64,000 nt of DNA, taken from positions 253,186-317,185 of the forward strand of contig SSBO01000006.1 of the NCBI GenBank assembly GCA_005281725.1, written 5' to 3'. The translations under genes and the position numbers were made by a program. The notes beneath the pieces are model-generated. The model saw only the letters and a program-made list of their open reading frames with translations. It made no database searches and had not been told where the DNA came from. Position 1 is the first letter of the stretch, and every line of letters starts with the position of its first letter. Of the stretch, positions 36,482 to 48,600 are shown one piece after another. The DNA comes from Wuchereria bancrofti (lineage: Eukaryota > Nematoda > Chromadorea > Rhabditida > Onchocercidae).

Positions 36482-39199
36482 TTGAAGTTATTTTGTAATT
36501 GGTAAATGGAAATAAACAGCTCATTAAGAGTGTTGGAAAGAAAGAAAAAACTTCTATGAGTTATTCATAAATTGAATAATGAGAAATTGGAAATATTTTT
36601 TTGGCGTACAAAAATTATAGGTATTACTTGCTCCTAAACCATTTTATTGTGAGAAAAGGAAAATATGTTGGAAGTTAGTATTAATCTTAAATACTACTGA
36701 AGCTACTACTACTGAATCACATTTACAGTTTTAGTATTATGATGTGTGAGTTGTGTAGAAATCTGAAATTTTCACATATTTTATGTTCGATGTTATCCAA
36801 TATAATTCCGTGTCATATACAAAATTATTTTTTTCTATCCATTCATTTTATTATTTCCGTTCTCGAAAAATTAAAAAAAGTGGTTTGATCTGTAGGGATT
36901 GCTTAAATGAATTATGTTATCCTCTTTTTCAATCATTTTATTCAATTTTTCATTATAGTTTATATATGGCGCTATTGGAATTGGACAGCACTCACATCCA
37001 CAAATTTACTGTGTTGCTTTTAAGAGATTGATTTATCATTGAAAAAATTTTCCCTCTACTGGCATTTCTTTTTTTTTGCGATAATATATGAAATTACAGT
37101 TCATAGTAATACCAGATCTGTTTAAATTGTCTATTTTGTAGTGATGAAAGAAAAGGTGGAAGTGGTACAACTAGATTAAGGTTATAAAAAAAAAATGAAT
37201 GTTCTAACTTTAAAGCTTTTTATACTACTTGAGATTAATGTAGAGATAATAGATTTTAGAAATTGTTTTCTGATCATAAGTTTCGTTGTAACTAGCAAAT
37301 AATCAGTAAATTTTATATTCATTGTTTTCTTCGATATTCTATTACAAGTTGTTGCTAATATTATAATATTGAATATATATTTGCTATTTTAAATACTTTA
37401 AAATCTTTCATTATGACATAAAGAGGATAAGGAAACCATAACTTAATATTATTTAGCTAAGGATGGAAAGCTAAAAAAGCGAAAAAAAAAACGAAAATTA
37501 TGAAACATTAGGCAAAATGGCTATGTTATTAAGCTCTGTCGTATGTAGCATTCAAATTTATTAATATCCTTAAAAATATTCTCAAAATGTGCTTGTATAT
37601 TTGTGAAATGAAAAAAGAAAAAGTAGGATGATTGAAAAGATATACCGAATAAATACTACAAATATTATGCTAAGATTACAATTAGCAAATTTTAACTAGT
37701 TGAGAAATATTTTACTGAAATTGAAGTTTTACATAAATCCAATATCACATTAGTGACAGAAGAAAAAATATATTTTACTTCAATAAATGTTAGAAAGTCA
37801 TAGATATTTGTTGATATTTCAATAAATCTAGAACTTTAATAAATACTACCAGAATTAATTCTATTATCACAAAAAGATTAATTGATTACTCTGAGTTATG
37901 ATTGAAATATCTAAATTCTTTGTGTAAATAATTCAAAATTAGATTGATTAACAAAAACTAATGATGAATATAAAATCAGATACATGTAGCAAAGAAAGTG
38001 ATCTTTTGATTTATGTTAATCTCATATTCTATTTCATACTAATATAACTTTTCATAGTGGTCACTACCGATTATAACGATGGCGTGTTGTATAAAAAGAA
38101 TTTGTTAAATCATAAAAATTGATTTAACTATAAATATTTTCCTTTTCTTCTAATGAAACAAACACTTACCATAATTATAATAGTAGATTCCTGTTAAAAA
38201 GGTAAATTATCAATTCTGTTTTTCTTCTTTTTCTCTTAATTTCATTTCCACATGTGTAGTGCATGAATAAAGTACACTAAAAGATGGAAGAGATGAATGA
38301 AACAAGAAATTAATGATTATCTGATAATAATATGATTAAAAAAAACTTTTTAAAAATCACAATAAATTGAATAAAGACAATAAAAGAAAATATTAATGAT
38401 AAGTTTATGTCATCATAACTTCAACATAATTATCGATATTATCTATGAATACATCTAGCCATATATTGTCATTTCCAACTATAACTTTTTAAAAAATTTA
38501 TTGGGATCGAAAGAAGAATGACAAATAAGACATTTCCAATAAATTTGAAATCATAATTTTATCATTATAATGCTTATATTTATGCTAGAAAAAGGGAAAG
38601 GAAGAAGAGAAAATGAAAGGTACCAATCTGTGTTCATCGACAAATTGTTTAACAAGTTTGATCAAGCGCATTTGTACACATCATATATATATATATATAT
38701 GATTTTGTCAAATCTATTGTCGCGTGTATTTTGGAATTTAATTTCAGGTTTCAATTCAATAAAGTCGAAACATTTCAATCTTATCCACTGTATCATGAGA
38801 TGTTTGTCTTCTTTAGAATTTCCATCTATAGTTTGATAGCAAATATTATTTTATTGGTATACATTGATACTTGTCACATGTTACATTTATAGATATATCT
38901 AATAAGCAATAAATTAGCATTTCAACCAATAAAAAGTTCGCCAAAAAATGTCTAAGAAATCTGACAGAACCTTTAAGAAAAAAAATGCGCAATATATTAG
39001 TATGCAGAGAGTAAGGTAAAGAAGATATATTTTAAGAATTTTCTAAGAAACTATTAGGAGCTATTAGAAATATTATATGATTGCAATTAAAGAGTAAAAA
39101 ATATGAAAACAAATTTCACAACTGTAATTATGATTTATAAATATCGGATTTTATTTTTGCTATATTATAACGATTTATTTATGATAAAATGAGAAATGT
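36482..39199. other. Long convergent non-coding spacer
   Basis: About 2.7 kb of very AT-rich DNA between the orphan plus-strand exon and the 3' end of FLAD1. No exons are recognised; ORFs at 36783 and 38570 are AT-biased without splice context. It contains an (AT)n tract near 38683-38701. Confidence 0.5.
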
Positions 39200-42100
39200 T
39201 CAGCTTCTTCCTGTACGTTCCAATGTACCAGTTTTTAACATATATGCAGGTTTATAACCAATAATAGAACCATCATCACCAACAATCTTCAATGCATCAT
39301 TTTTACGAGTGGTATCACGCCCTCCAAGAGATGTGTAACCTAAGTCATACAGAGGACAATATGGCATACAAATACCACGTAACGCTCGCCATACATCATC
39401 ATAGCTCCAATCCAAAATAGGACAAACTCTGAAAGCAATCTTTTCTTTTTTTATATAATAATTTTGGTTAAAAGTCATTGCGATTTTGAGTAACACATAT
39501 ATTATTGAAAAAATTTCAATCTAATCTTTGTTTTATTTTAAACTGGAACTACTTGCCATAAAATAGTACAAAAATGCTGATTTAAACCATAAATGTGAAA
39601 ATATCCCATTTCTCTTAATTATTACATCACGATAAATCGAAAATACTAGCCTTAAATAACGTGGCCAGTTATCATCTGTGAATTGACATTTAGATTTCAT
39701 AGACGATACACTGGGATCAGTTGCGCGACAACCCATAAATATACACTCTAATTTCGGTCTCATATTTTTCAATTGTACAAGACCTTCTCTTATTGGACCT
39801 GATGCTTCCAGTACTATAATGTTATATCTGGAATTTTGAAATTTGATAACATTTAATTAAAATTATTGTTCAGTGAAGCCAAAAACCAGTTTTCAAGTTA
39901 CAATTTTTTTAATAAAATACTACAATACAAATAGATATCGTGCCTAAATCACATATTTATGGCTTTTGTCAGAACGTATGTCAATATATATCTATATACA
40001 TCAGAAATCGATCAAAAACAAGATAATATATTAGAAATCGATCAAAAATAAAATAACAAGCCGTTTAGTGGTGTCAATAATGAATTGATTCATTTCCGGG
40101 AAGCTATCACCACACACTATATGAACGCCAAGTATAGTCTGTCCTGGTCCATATTTCCTGCAATTAATATCACTTCCTTATTGTTACTGCAATTATCGAG
40201 CACATTTGAAGAATACAAGTGGATCTTATGGCAACTCGTTAGGGTATTTTGTGCCATTCATAGTTTAATAGACCATTTATTGCTAACAGCCAAATAAAAA
40301 TTCTGATACGGTAAGAATTTCTATTCTTGAAACAGCTAACTTATCGATAGCAACTCGCAGAAGATGCAGGACGAGGGTGCAATCTTTACCACCGTTGAAT
40401 GCTATTGCTATTTCATCCAATCTGTAAATAATTGATGATATATTTTTGCTTTTCTCCACAAATTGCTATCATTTTAGCTTCTAAGTTAAACTTTTAGATT
40501 CGTTACAGCACATCTGATTATGTCCTGCAAAAGGTTTTACACTTGACGAAATCTCATCGACAGAACTTACTAACAGATTCAGAGAAATTATTTTGTCGAT
40601 ACAACTCATGGCATCATCCAATCGATCCACAAAACCATCAGCTAAGCCATCCGCCAATTCTCTTTCTCGAAAAGCGTTGAACTTTCGTACCGTATCTACC
40701 CATGGTTGTTCATCAAAGTATACCACTTGATCTAAATAAATGAAAATAAATACCGCAGTGAATTACATGAGGATTAAACATACACGAAGATTTTAAAATA
40801 AAAAAAAAGAAAAGAAAAACATAGGAATCAGCTCACGAACTTTTTCCTTTGTGTTTCATTTCCTGTTAAATAATGACAATAACAACAATCAATAAGCAGT
40901 AATTAACCTTTCAAAGAAGCTTTCAAATCCTGCACAACTTTCTCACCAATATCCACGCATTCACTTTCCACTAATAACTTCGTTTTGTAATATCTGGAAT
41001 TATAGAAATACGCAAAATGCAAAAAAAAGGAGATATAAGTTATGTAATATCAAAATAATACTTTGATCTCTTTAGATATCAGAGCTGTTACCAACTGTTT
41101 GAATGAATAGTTTTATGAAAGCTTCATCAAAAATTTTTAAAAAGAAAAATTTTGGATCGAAAAAAAAAACTTTTCGTCGAGGGCTTCTAATGTATTCGAA
41201 AACATTCTTGATATAAATCTTGCAAAGCAAGTTAAAGAACTAATAATAAAATAGCCATTCTCCGTAAAGTAATATCAAACATATTATAAAAACATATACT
41301 TACTGATTGTTTCTTACGGGATACGAACCAATGGAAACTTTCTTTGAACTATATTTCTTTGCCATCTCCATTATTATATCCGAAAACTGTAATTCGGTAG
41401 ACTTTATATGAAGAACGAAGGAGTAAAACGATTTTGCTGCATAAGACGGGAATATCGAATTCTGCAAAATATACATTAGTTTCATAGCATAACCCACCAA
41501 ATATATTCTATGCAATTTAAAAATCATTTTGTAATGATCTATTCGGTTTATCATCTACTTATTTTCCAGGTTATAGTACTTATGAAGAATGGACAATATG
41601 AAATGCTTATTGCATCAGCTTCTCTCGAAAGTACTTCAACCAAAAGAAATTTATAAACTTTTTGTTTCTCTTGCTAAGTGAGAGAGGATATGCCATATAA
41701 AGAATGGAAACAACAATCTAGAAATTTCGAACCATAACTTCTACTAATATAATACAACAAAAAAAAAACACTATCGTTACTTTTTAATCCTACCAATAAT
41801 ATTTTAAAATGAATAAGTGATAAATTAAACAGGAAAATGGTCGAACACGAAGAGGAAGAAGAAAAGACAATGAAGATATTTCCGTAAGTTGCACTATATA
41901 ATATCTTCATATTTGTTAATCACGTAAATAAGTAAAAGGATTCACAAAGGACAATTAAATTTGAAGTAATCATACAAATTATGGTAAAACTTATGAAAAA
42001 TACTAGAATTTAATAAAAGGAAAAGACCATTCAGACAGTAATCAATATTACGTGAACGAAATGTTTGACATTCTCTTCACTTCTAATGTGATTCATTTCA

Positions 42101-44339
42101 GTTGCACTTTTATTTTCTATTTTCTCTTTTCCAGTCGTAATTTTTCCTGTTTAGCATAAGTTCTCCTAGATTATTTTCGAATTTTCCAGTCATCCATAGC
42201 GTCATAAACATGCATTTCGATGGAAAATACAAATGTTTGCATAACTGCTCGTCAGAGAAAAAGTTCGAAGAATTCCAACTTTATCTTACTTCATATTCCT
42301 TGAATGCTTCAATACAGAATTCCGGAATACCGGGAAATGCATAGACATTATGCATTTGCACCAATGGAAAAACTGTTCGTTTACCCCATAATAACTGAGC
42401 ACTTTTTGGTACCTAGAGAAAATTATATTTTAATTACACTTAATTAGTGCTACCGATATTCTCACAACTTTAAAAGCAAACAGATTAGTGACTGAAGTTT
42501 GGCTTTGATTATTAAAATTATTGCTATGATTTTACATCAAGAGAAACATTTCTAACTATAAGACACTAGAATTCAACCTGTGTGGACAATTCGGGGGAAA
42601 GTTCTCAATTAATAAATAAAAAAGCATACGGTACACATCCGCTGTAAACCACCATCAGGTATGATTTTGTTCATACTACGCATAAAATGCTCAATCAATA
42701 CCATCATCTCCTGTCTTGTCGTTAATTCATCATTAAAAGCAATCGCCAATCCTAAAAATGATTTTTTTTTTCTTAACATATTCACCTCAGATTATTGATT
42801 TGCACTTCACATTCCCATTCGTTGTATATGACGTCAGACACAAGTCATTGACCTTTAAGCACCTTTTAAAATCAAATGAAATTGTTCAAATGAAATTGAA
42901 CATTTCATTTGAACAATTTCATTTGATTTTAAGTGTGCAAATAAAAACAAAGTTATTATATAATTTTGAATAAGAAAATACCAGTGTAAGTTCGATCGTC
43001 ATGCGTAGGTCCAACACCACCAGAGCTGAAGACTAGATCATAACGTTCACTAAATTGCTTCACCTCACATGCAATATCATCGACATTATCAGATACTATT
43101 GATATCTGTAATAGAATAGAATATCACTGAATATGTCAATAAAAAGTATTAAATTTAAGGCAATATTTTTTAAAAAACTCTTAAAATTTAGTTGTATTTA
43201 TATCAATACAACTAAATTTTAAGAGTTTTTTAAGCATCGAAATTAGTCTTACATACATAATTAGTAAACAAAACCTGTTTTAAAAAAGTTATTTCCTTGA
43301 ATTTGGTGTTACTAAGTGTTATTCAATGCATTACAATTTTAGGAATCCAAAAAATTTCCTTATTCACAACAGTAACTAATATGTCAGTGAACAGATAAAT
43401 ATGTGAATAGAAAAATGAATAAGAGCATGAATGGAAAATAATATAATCTAAGACAGAATAGATAAATTAGCTGATGAAGAAATAAGTAAATATGAATAAA
43501 TAAATTTCATACGAATGACGGATAGTGAAGAATAAATATCATACGAACACCTCCGTTCATTATCAAGAAAAGAAAAAGATCAAAGAAAAAAAATGCCCTT
43601 ATTTGTTGATTTTGACCTTGAAATCAGTGAATTTAAACTGCACTGAGTTCTATTTAGGTGAATGAAAACTTGTTACAGTCCATCAATATTACTAAACCAA
43701 TATTACTACACCTTCTTCAGCAGAATTCCTCGACCATACAATTCTTTACAGAAGAAATTCGAATTCACATCACTTGTTATTCCTTTCAAAATTTCATCAC
43801 CAATTACTGAAAATGTTCTGCGAAATGAATTGCGAACTTTTAGGTTATTGGTTAAAAAAAATAAAAAACATCATTAATTCCATATCAAATATATATACTC
43901 AAAATGTTGTTTAACAGAAAAAGTATGAAATATGTGAAAATTTAGATGATGGAAAAATCACCTAATAGTCGATGATGGAAAAATATTTTTCGAAATTTTT
44001 TAAAAAAATTTCTTGCATAAACTGATGACACATCATCAGTTTATGCAATTTTACAAATATAAAAAAAATTTTTCTTTTTTTGAAAAATTTCCACTAATCC
44101 AAAAATGAAAGTTCATTTTGTAGAAATAAATCTTAAAAATTAAAATAGAAGAAACGAAGGAGAGTAAAATACTCCTAATACTTACTAATAATGCCTGCTG
44201 TTTTACGTTGTATACTGCTGATTGCATTTGATGAATATTCGCTATTCATTCCTCTTTGACCACTACAACGACAGCGATTATCAATAAGACATGATAATGA
44301 ATCAGTCACAATAAGTCGCTTAATTCTACACCACATCAT
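39200..44339 (-). CDS. FLAD1: FAD synthase (FLAD1): MoCF-like + PAPS-reductase-like domains
   Basis: Adenylates FMN to FAD using ATP. The N-terminal molybdopterin-binding-like domain has [13 protein letters not shown] (exons near 44184 and 43823), [11 protein letters not shown] near 43.0 kb and [10 protein letters not shown] near 42.34 kb. The C-terminal PAPS-reductase-like catalytic domain has AFNGGKDCT near 40.4 kb (ATP loop), then [22 protein letters not shown] near 39.73 kb and, in the last exon, [31 protein letters not shown]. The stop is at 39202-39200. About eleven exons. The start is taken as the first ATG after a TTTCCAG acceptor at about 44370; a later Met (MNSEYSS) is possible. The N-terminal extension before the domain is not conserved. 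Introns near the 5' end hold three strong palindromes. Filarial worms must obtain riboflavin, so this enzyme would complete the pathway in the worm (inference). Confidence 0.94.
42866..42932. repeat. 30-bp perfect inverted repeat, FLAD1 intron
   Basis: The left arm 42866-42895 and right arm 42903-42932 are exact reverse complements with a 7-nt loop. The arms contain two copies of a CAAATGAAATTG-like motif. Confidence 0.95.
43170..43233. repeat. 29-bp perfect inverted repeat, next FLAD1 intron
   Basis: The left arm 43170-43198 and right arm 43205-43233 are exact reverse complements with a 6-nt loop. The sequence is unrelated to the palindrome at 42866. Confidence 0.95.
44013..44048. repeat. 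16-bp perfect inverted repeat, FLAD1 intron
   Basis: TTGCATAAACTGATGA, a 4-nt loop, then TCATCAGTTTATGCAA. It lies in the same intron as a poly-A/T-rich stretch. Confidence 0.95.
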
Positions 44340-44772
44340 ATAATTGTTTAATGATAATAGCAGCAACACTGGAAACAGATAAATTTTTTTCAGTTTCAGT
44401 TGAGAATAATTTTTTATCTTTATACAATCATATTATCATTTATATAATTGTTGACGATTGATTAATGCATTCAATGCATTATTACTATTATAGCTTAATT
44501 TATAGATGTATTAAATGATCAAAGTTAAAATATAGCATTAGAAAACAGTCCAATAATATCGCATCACTTTTCTAATTCTAACATTGTTAAATGAACTAAA
44601 TAATAATTCAATTCAAAGTTAAACAATAATTCAAACCAATTCATTTCATTCACTCGTGCGTCACGGAATACAAAGTGAACACGCTGATATAAAAACTAGA
44701 TTACAGTAACACATACCAAACGTAGACCTTGTCCAGTTATTGAAAATTCGAAGTATTACGTTTTCATTTTTA

Positions 44773-44863
44773 CGTTGGTAGCACTATCATTGCTATGGCA
44801 TATGTAGTCTTCTTTTAAAGCATCAATCATTTGAACATCAAATGCATCTTTACCAATACTCTA
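44773..44863 (-). pseudogene. Ribokinase/PfkB-like fragment, probably a relic or lone exon
   Basis: A minus-strand block with a TTTCTTTAG acceptor, then an open stretch SIGKDAFDVQMIDALKEDYI followed by CHSNDSATN, ending at GTAAAA (weak donor) or at a TAA shortly after. GKDAF(G)..L+.+GI matches the conserved segment after the substrate loop in ribokinases of the PfkB family. Neither the N-terminal GGKGAN motif nor the C-terminal DTTGAGD anion-hole motif was found nearby on the same strand. It sits between FLAD1 and the DCAF17-like gene. It may be a decayed gene or one exon of a gene whose other exons I missed. Confidence 0.4.
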
Positions 44864-45695
44864 AAGAAAAATTAACCTTCAGTAGTCGATGAATGAATAT
44901 TACAAAACAGATTGGGGTTAAAAAAAAAAAAAAACTATACAAATAAACATAAGTAATACTATCTTATGTTTCCCGCCAATATTTACCTGCCAGGATATGA
45001 GTTATAATCTTAATATTTTTTTCCCTCTAAATATATACACAATAAAACTAAACTCCTCAATAATAGTATAGTAATTAGACATTCAATTCAGACAACAGAA
45101 TTCTCGGATAAAAGTATTCTTATTCGATGGCCGCTACAAAATTGGAGATAATAAACTTTTCCACGTCCATATAGTTTTTAACGAGATGTTTCTCATCTGC
45201 TGAAAAATTTTATCGAACACAAATGTAAACCACAACAAAATGTACAACAGTATACAAAAAGCAAATGATGCAAGTCACTACTATAACCGATTCTATAAAT
45301 TATGCCAAATTTAGTATTATCTTGTAAATGATTTGTATAACGCAGAGAATTACAGCTCTTAACATTCTGAATATGCAAAAAATGAACGTAAGGACTGTTT
45401 TTTTTTCTCTCTCTCTCTTCAAACAATGAAATTTCACTAACAATTAAAACGTAATAATACACTACCCTCTATATAACACTGAATATATTCGAGATCTAAT
45501 ATCGTGCTTTCTTTGGAAAGTTAAAACTTGACAATATTTCGAAACAAAACGAAACAAAAATAAAAATAAAACCGTAGATCAACCAAAGGACCATAAATAT
45601 ACACTTATATATAGGATTTATAGATACATATTATATACATATAGGTGATTTATATAGATACATAATTCATAGCTGATAAATTTGTCATTATTATT

Positions 45696-48600
45696 CTATT
45701 GACTATGTGGTAGATAATCTGAATCGGATGAGTCTGTATCACCTAGGTAAACAATTCGTAATCGTTTACGACGCCGGGATCCTGGCACTGATTCTCGACT
45801 TCCACTCGGCACGTTGTCATTTGCTTGCAAACCATATCCTAAATGAAATTTGAACGAATAGAAAGAATTAATTTAAAATACTAATGGTTACATTTATACT
45901 TTAGCTAGTTTAATAATCAGCGTGTCACTTACTTACTCAAATACGATTACACGCAATAACCAAAAATAATACCAAAATAGTTTTGGAATCCAAACAAAAA
46001 GACATTTCCAAAGGGTGTTTTAATTATTCTAAAAGTGTAACATAGTAAGTCAGAAAATGACTACGTCGAAACAACCCTTTTCTTTTTTAATTACATTAGC
46101 AATTACTTCTGTCAAATGTTCGACTGTTGCTTGCAGCTGTAGCATCTGACGTTGTTAAAGTGGTATTTCCTTCTCGAGTAGCTGCATCTCGAGCACGAAG
46201 ACGTGTTTGCCGTCGGCTAAGCACGCTTGAATTGTACTTTATATCACACAGTTCAAGCTAAAATATGAATATTACATTTTTAAAAACTGAATTCTGTATT
46301 ACAGAAGCATAATAATTCACCTATTCTGTTGTAAGTTTATAATTATTCGTGGTACCTAAGTTGCAAAAAGATAAAAATCCGTTAATATTTTTAGGGTTTT
46401 CATTCAAAAGAAATAAAACAATAACACACTATGATAATTACTTATGGATTAAAAAAATAACACACATCATTATGCTTTGCTTTCTCCCACTCAACAACTC
46501 CTATTTCTTGCAAACGCTGAACTTCAAGATACGATTTCCGAGGACCTCGCTGGTTGAAACACATCAGTACACCAGACATATCAAAATGTAAAATGGTATT
46601 CTAAACAGTACTAACAAACATTAATACTGTTACAGTTCTGAAACTTAATAATTTAGAAAAAAAAAAAATAACTCTATCAACCAAAATTGATAGTTTTGTC
46701 TACTGTCACATCTAATCTAATGAATTCTAGATTTGTACAGATAAAGGAACAACTTTCAAAAAAACAAAAAGTTAACCTCTCTTATTGGTTCACGCATCAT
46801 CGCAATTTTCAAAATTATACCAGTAGTATCATCTAATAAAAAGATCACAGTGCACATATCAACCTCGTCCAAATATATATTGCGGCGAGACATTGCATCG
46901 AACGGTCTTCAAAGAAAACAACAGATATGGTAAGAACGAAATAAGAGAAAGATCTGAAGAAATTGTCGGCTACATTACTCAAAAGATAATCGACTTGAAA
47001 TGTGAAAAGTGCTATTCAAATCTTAGAAACAAACCGGTCTGGATCATCGAAAACTGGCGAGTGGAGATCGCTTTCTGCAATAATTGCAATAATTTGGCTT
47101 TCAATATCGACATCCACTCCTTTGATGACCTCAATAACAGCAATAGAAAATGTTATACAGAAAATAAAGAAAAAAAGCTTTTACAGCTAACGCTTAGTGA
47201 TTTACGGAACAAATAAAAATACAACAGATGAATGCAAAATATTCAGGCAGCATTATGAGCTTTTCACTTTGACAATAATTAGAATCCTAAGCTCTGTCTA
47301 ATAATACAAACATGAAAATAAAAATGGTAGTCAAATAAAAGAAATGAAAGTGATAATATTGTGTTATTATTCCAAAATGATAATATTGCGTAAAATCAAT
47401 CAGATAAACATACTAGCCGAAAGTCTTGTTCGAAATCCGACGTTGGTTTAATATGGCGTCCAAAACTTGATTTAATTTTTACGTTGCTGCAAATAAGCAA
47501 TTTCATCAAACAGAACTATATCTTTATACTGACATAATTTTCAACCTCCTACTTAAAAATGCATTTCTGTCATAGACATCTATATTCATGCACTTTTAAT
47601 TCTAAAAAAAGTGAGAAGATCGTATTTTTATTTTTGTCTAAAATGCTATTCATTGCAAAGTGAAGTCCTACTGCCTACTACAAAAAGTAAACCGTAACCT
47701 TTCAAGCCTCTCATGAAAGAAACTATCTTTCACCCATAAATTGGTTCTCCAGACTTCTTGAAAGGACATTTTATCATTCACAGATCTGTAAAAAAAAAGA
47801 TACGGATAGAACAAACGACAATCAGTGATCTTATTAGTCCAACGAATAACTAACTGCATGAATCTCTTGCACACAGTACACATATGACTATATCTATATC
47901 AAGAATTTTTAATTTTGAGAATTTAAAGAACTTTTTGAGAATTATTTGAAAAACTACAGTTACCGTTGCATCTTATACGATACAATTGCTGGTCCATCAA
48001 AACGAAGTAATCGCCCCGATTCATCTGAATGAAACATTAAGCTGGCTCCCTCCACTTGCAATGATGCATTCTTTGGTGGTTGCAGTGGGAATGGTAGCGA
48101 TGCCTGTAATTGTGCTTATTTAATAAACAAAAAACAGAAAAATAAAAACTGACTAAAAGTTACATACGTATTCAAGGAAAAATAGAATGAATCTGCATTC
48201 ATTCCCAACCAACAGCACTCTTTTTTCTAAAGAAAGATCTTCTGTTTTATATATTCTACATGCGGTTATATATTTCCCAGAACCGTTTTTTAATCAAATT
48301 CTTGATTTTACCAAGAATTCAATTTAATAATAAACTAACCGGTTCAGTCATTTTGGCAGCATCAACTAACATATATGATTTTTTTGAAGAATACGAAATA
48401 CCCAACAAATGATATGGCACACCACTATATTCTAGCGTTGACCAGTTGCCTGTAATGTTCATGCAAAGAATTAATGTCCATTTAACTAGTGGAAATTATG
48501 TTCCGTTTGAAGCAATATTCTAAAATAAAAGAAAATTACCTGCAACTCTTGCGCATCTGACCGGTTCTGATATAATTAAATTAGGTACAGGCAAAATTAT

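Noticed and set aside
44175..44369. Upstream extension of FLAD1 to a GTG at 44369 (LLLLSLNNY)
   Set aside because: The preceding TTTCCAG acceptor and the first true ATG at 44339 make the extra residues 5' UTR; non-ATG initiation is not needed.
45193..45462. 89-codon minus-strand ORF between the ribokinase-like fragment and the DCAF17-like gene
   Set aside because: Composition is Cys/Tyr/Ser-rich noise with no acceptor, no motif and no partner exon; it also includes a CT-repeat-encoded run.
46893..47216. 107-codon plus-strand ORF
   Set aside because: It lies antisense to DCAF17-like exons (VIKGVDVDIES and RRNIYLDEVD), whose splice sites and frame are better supported.
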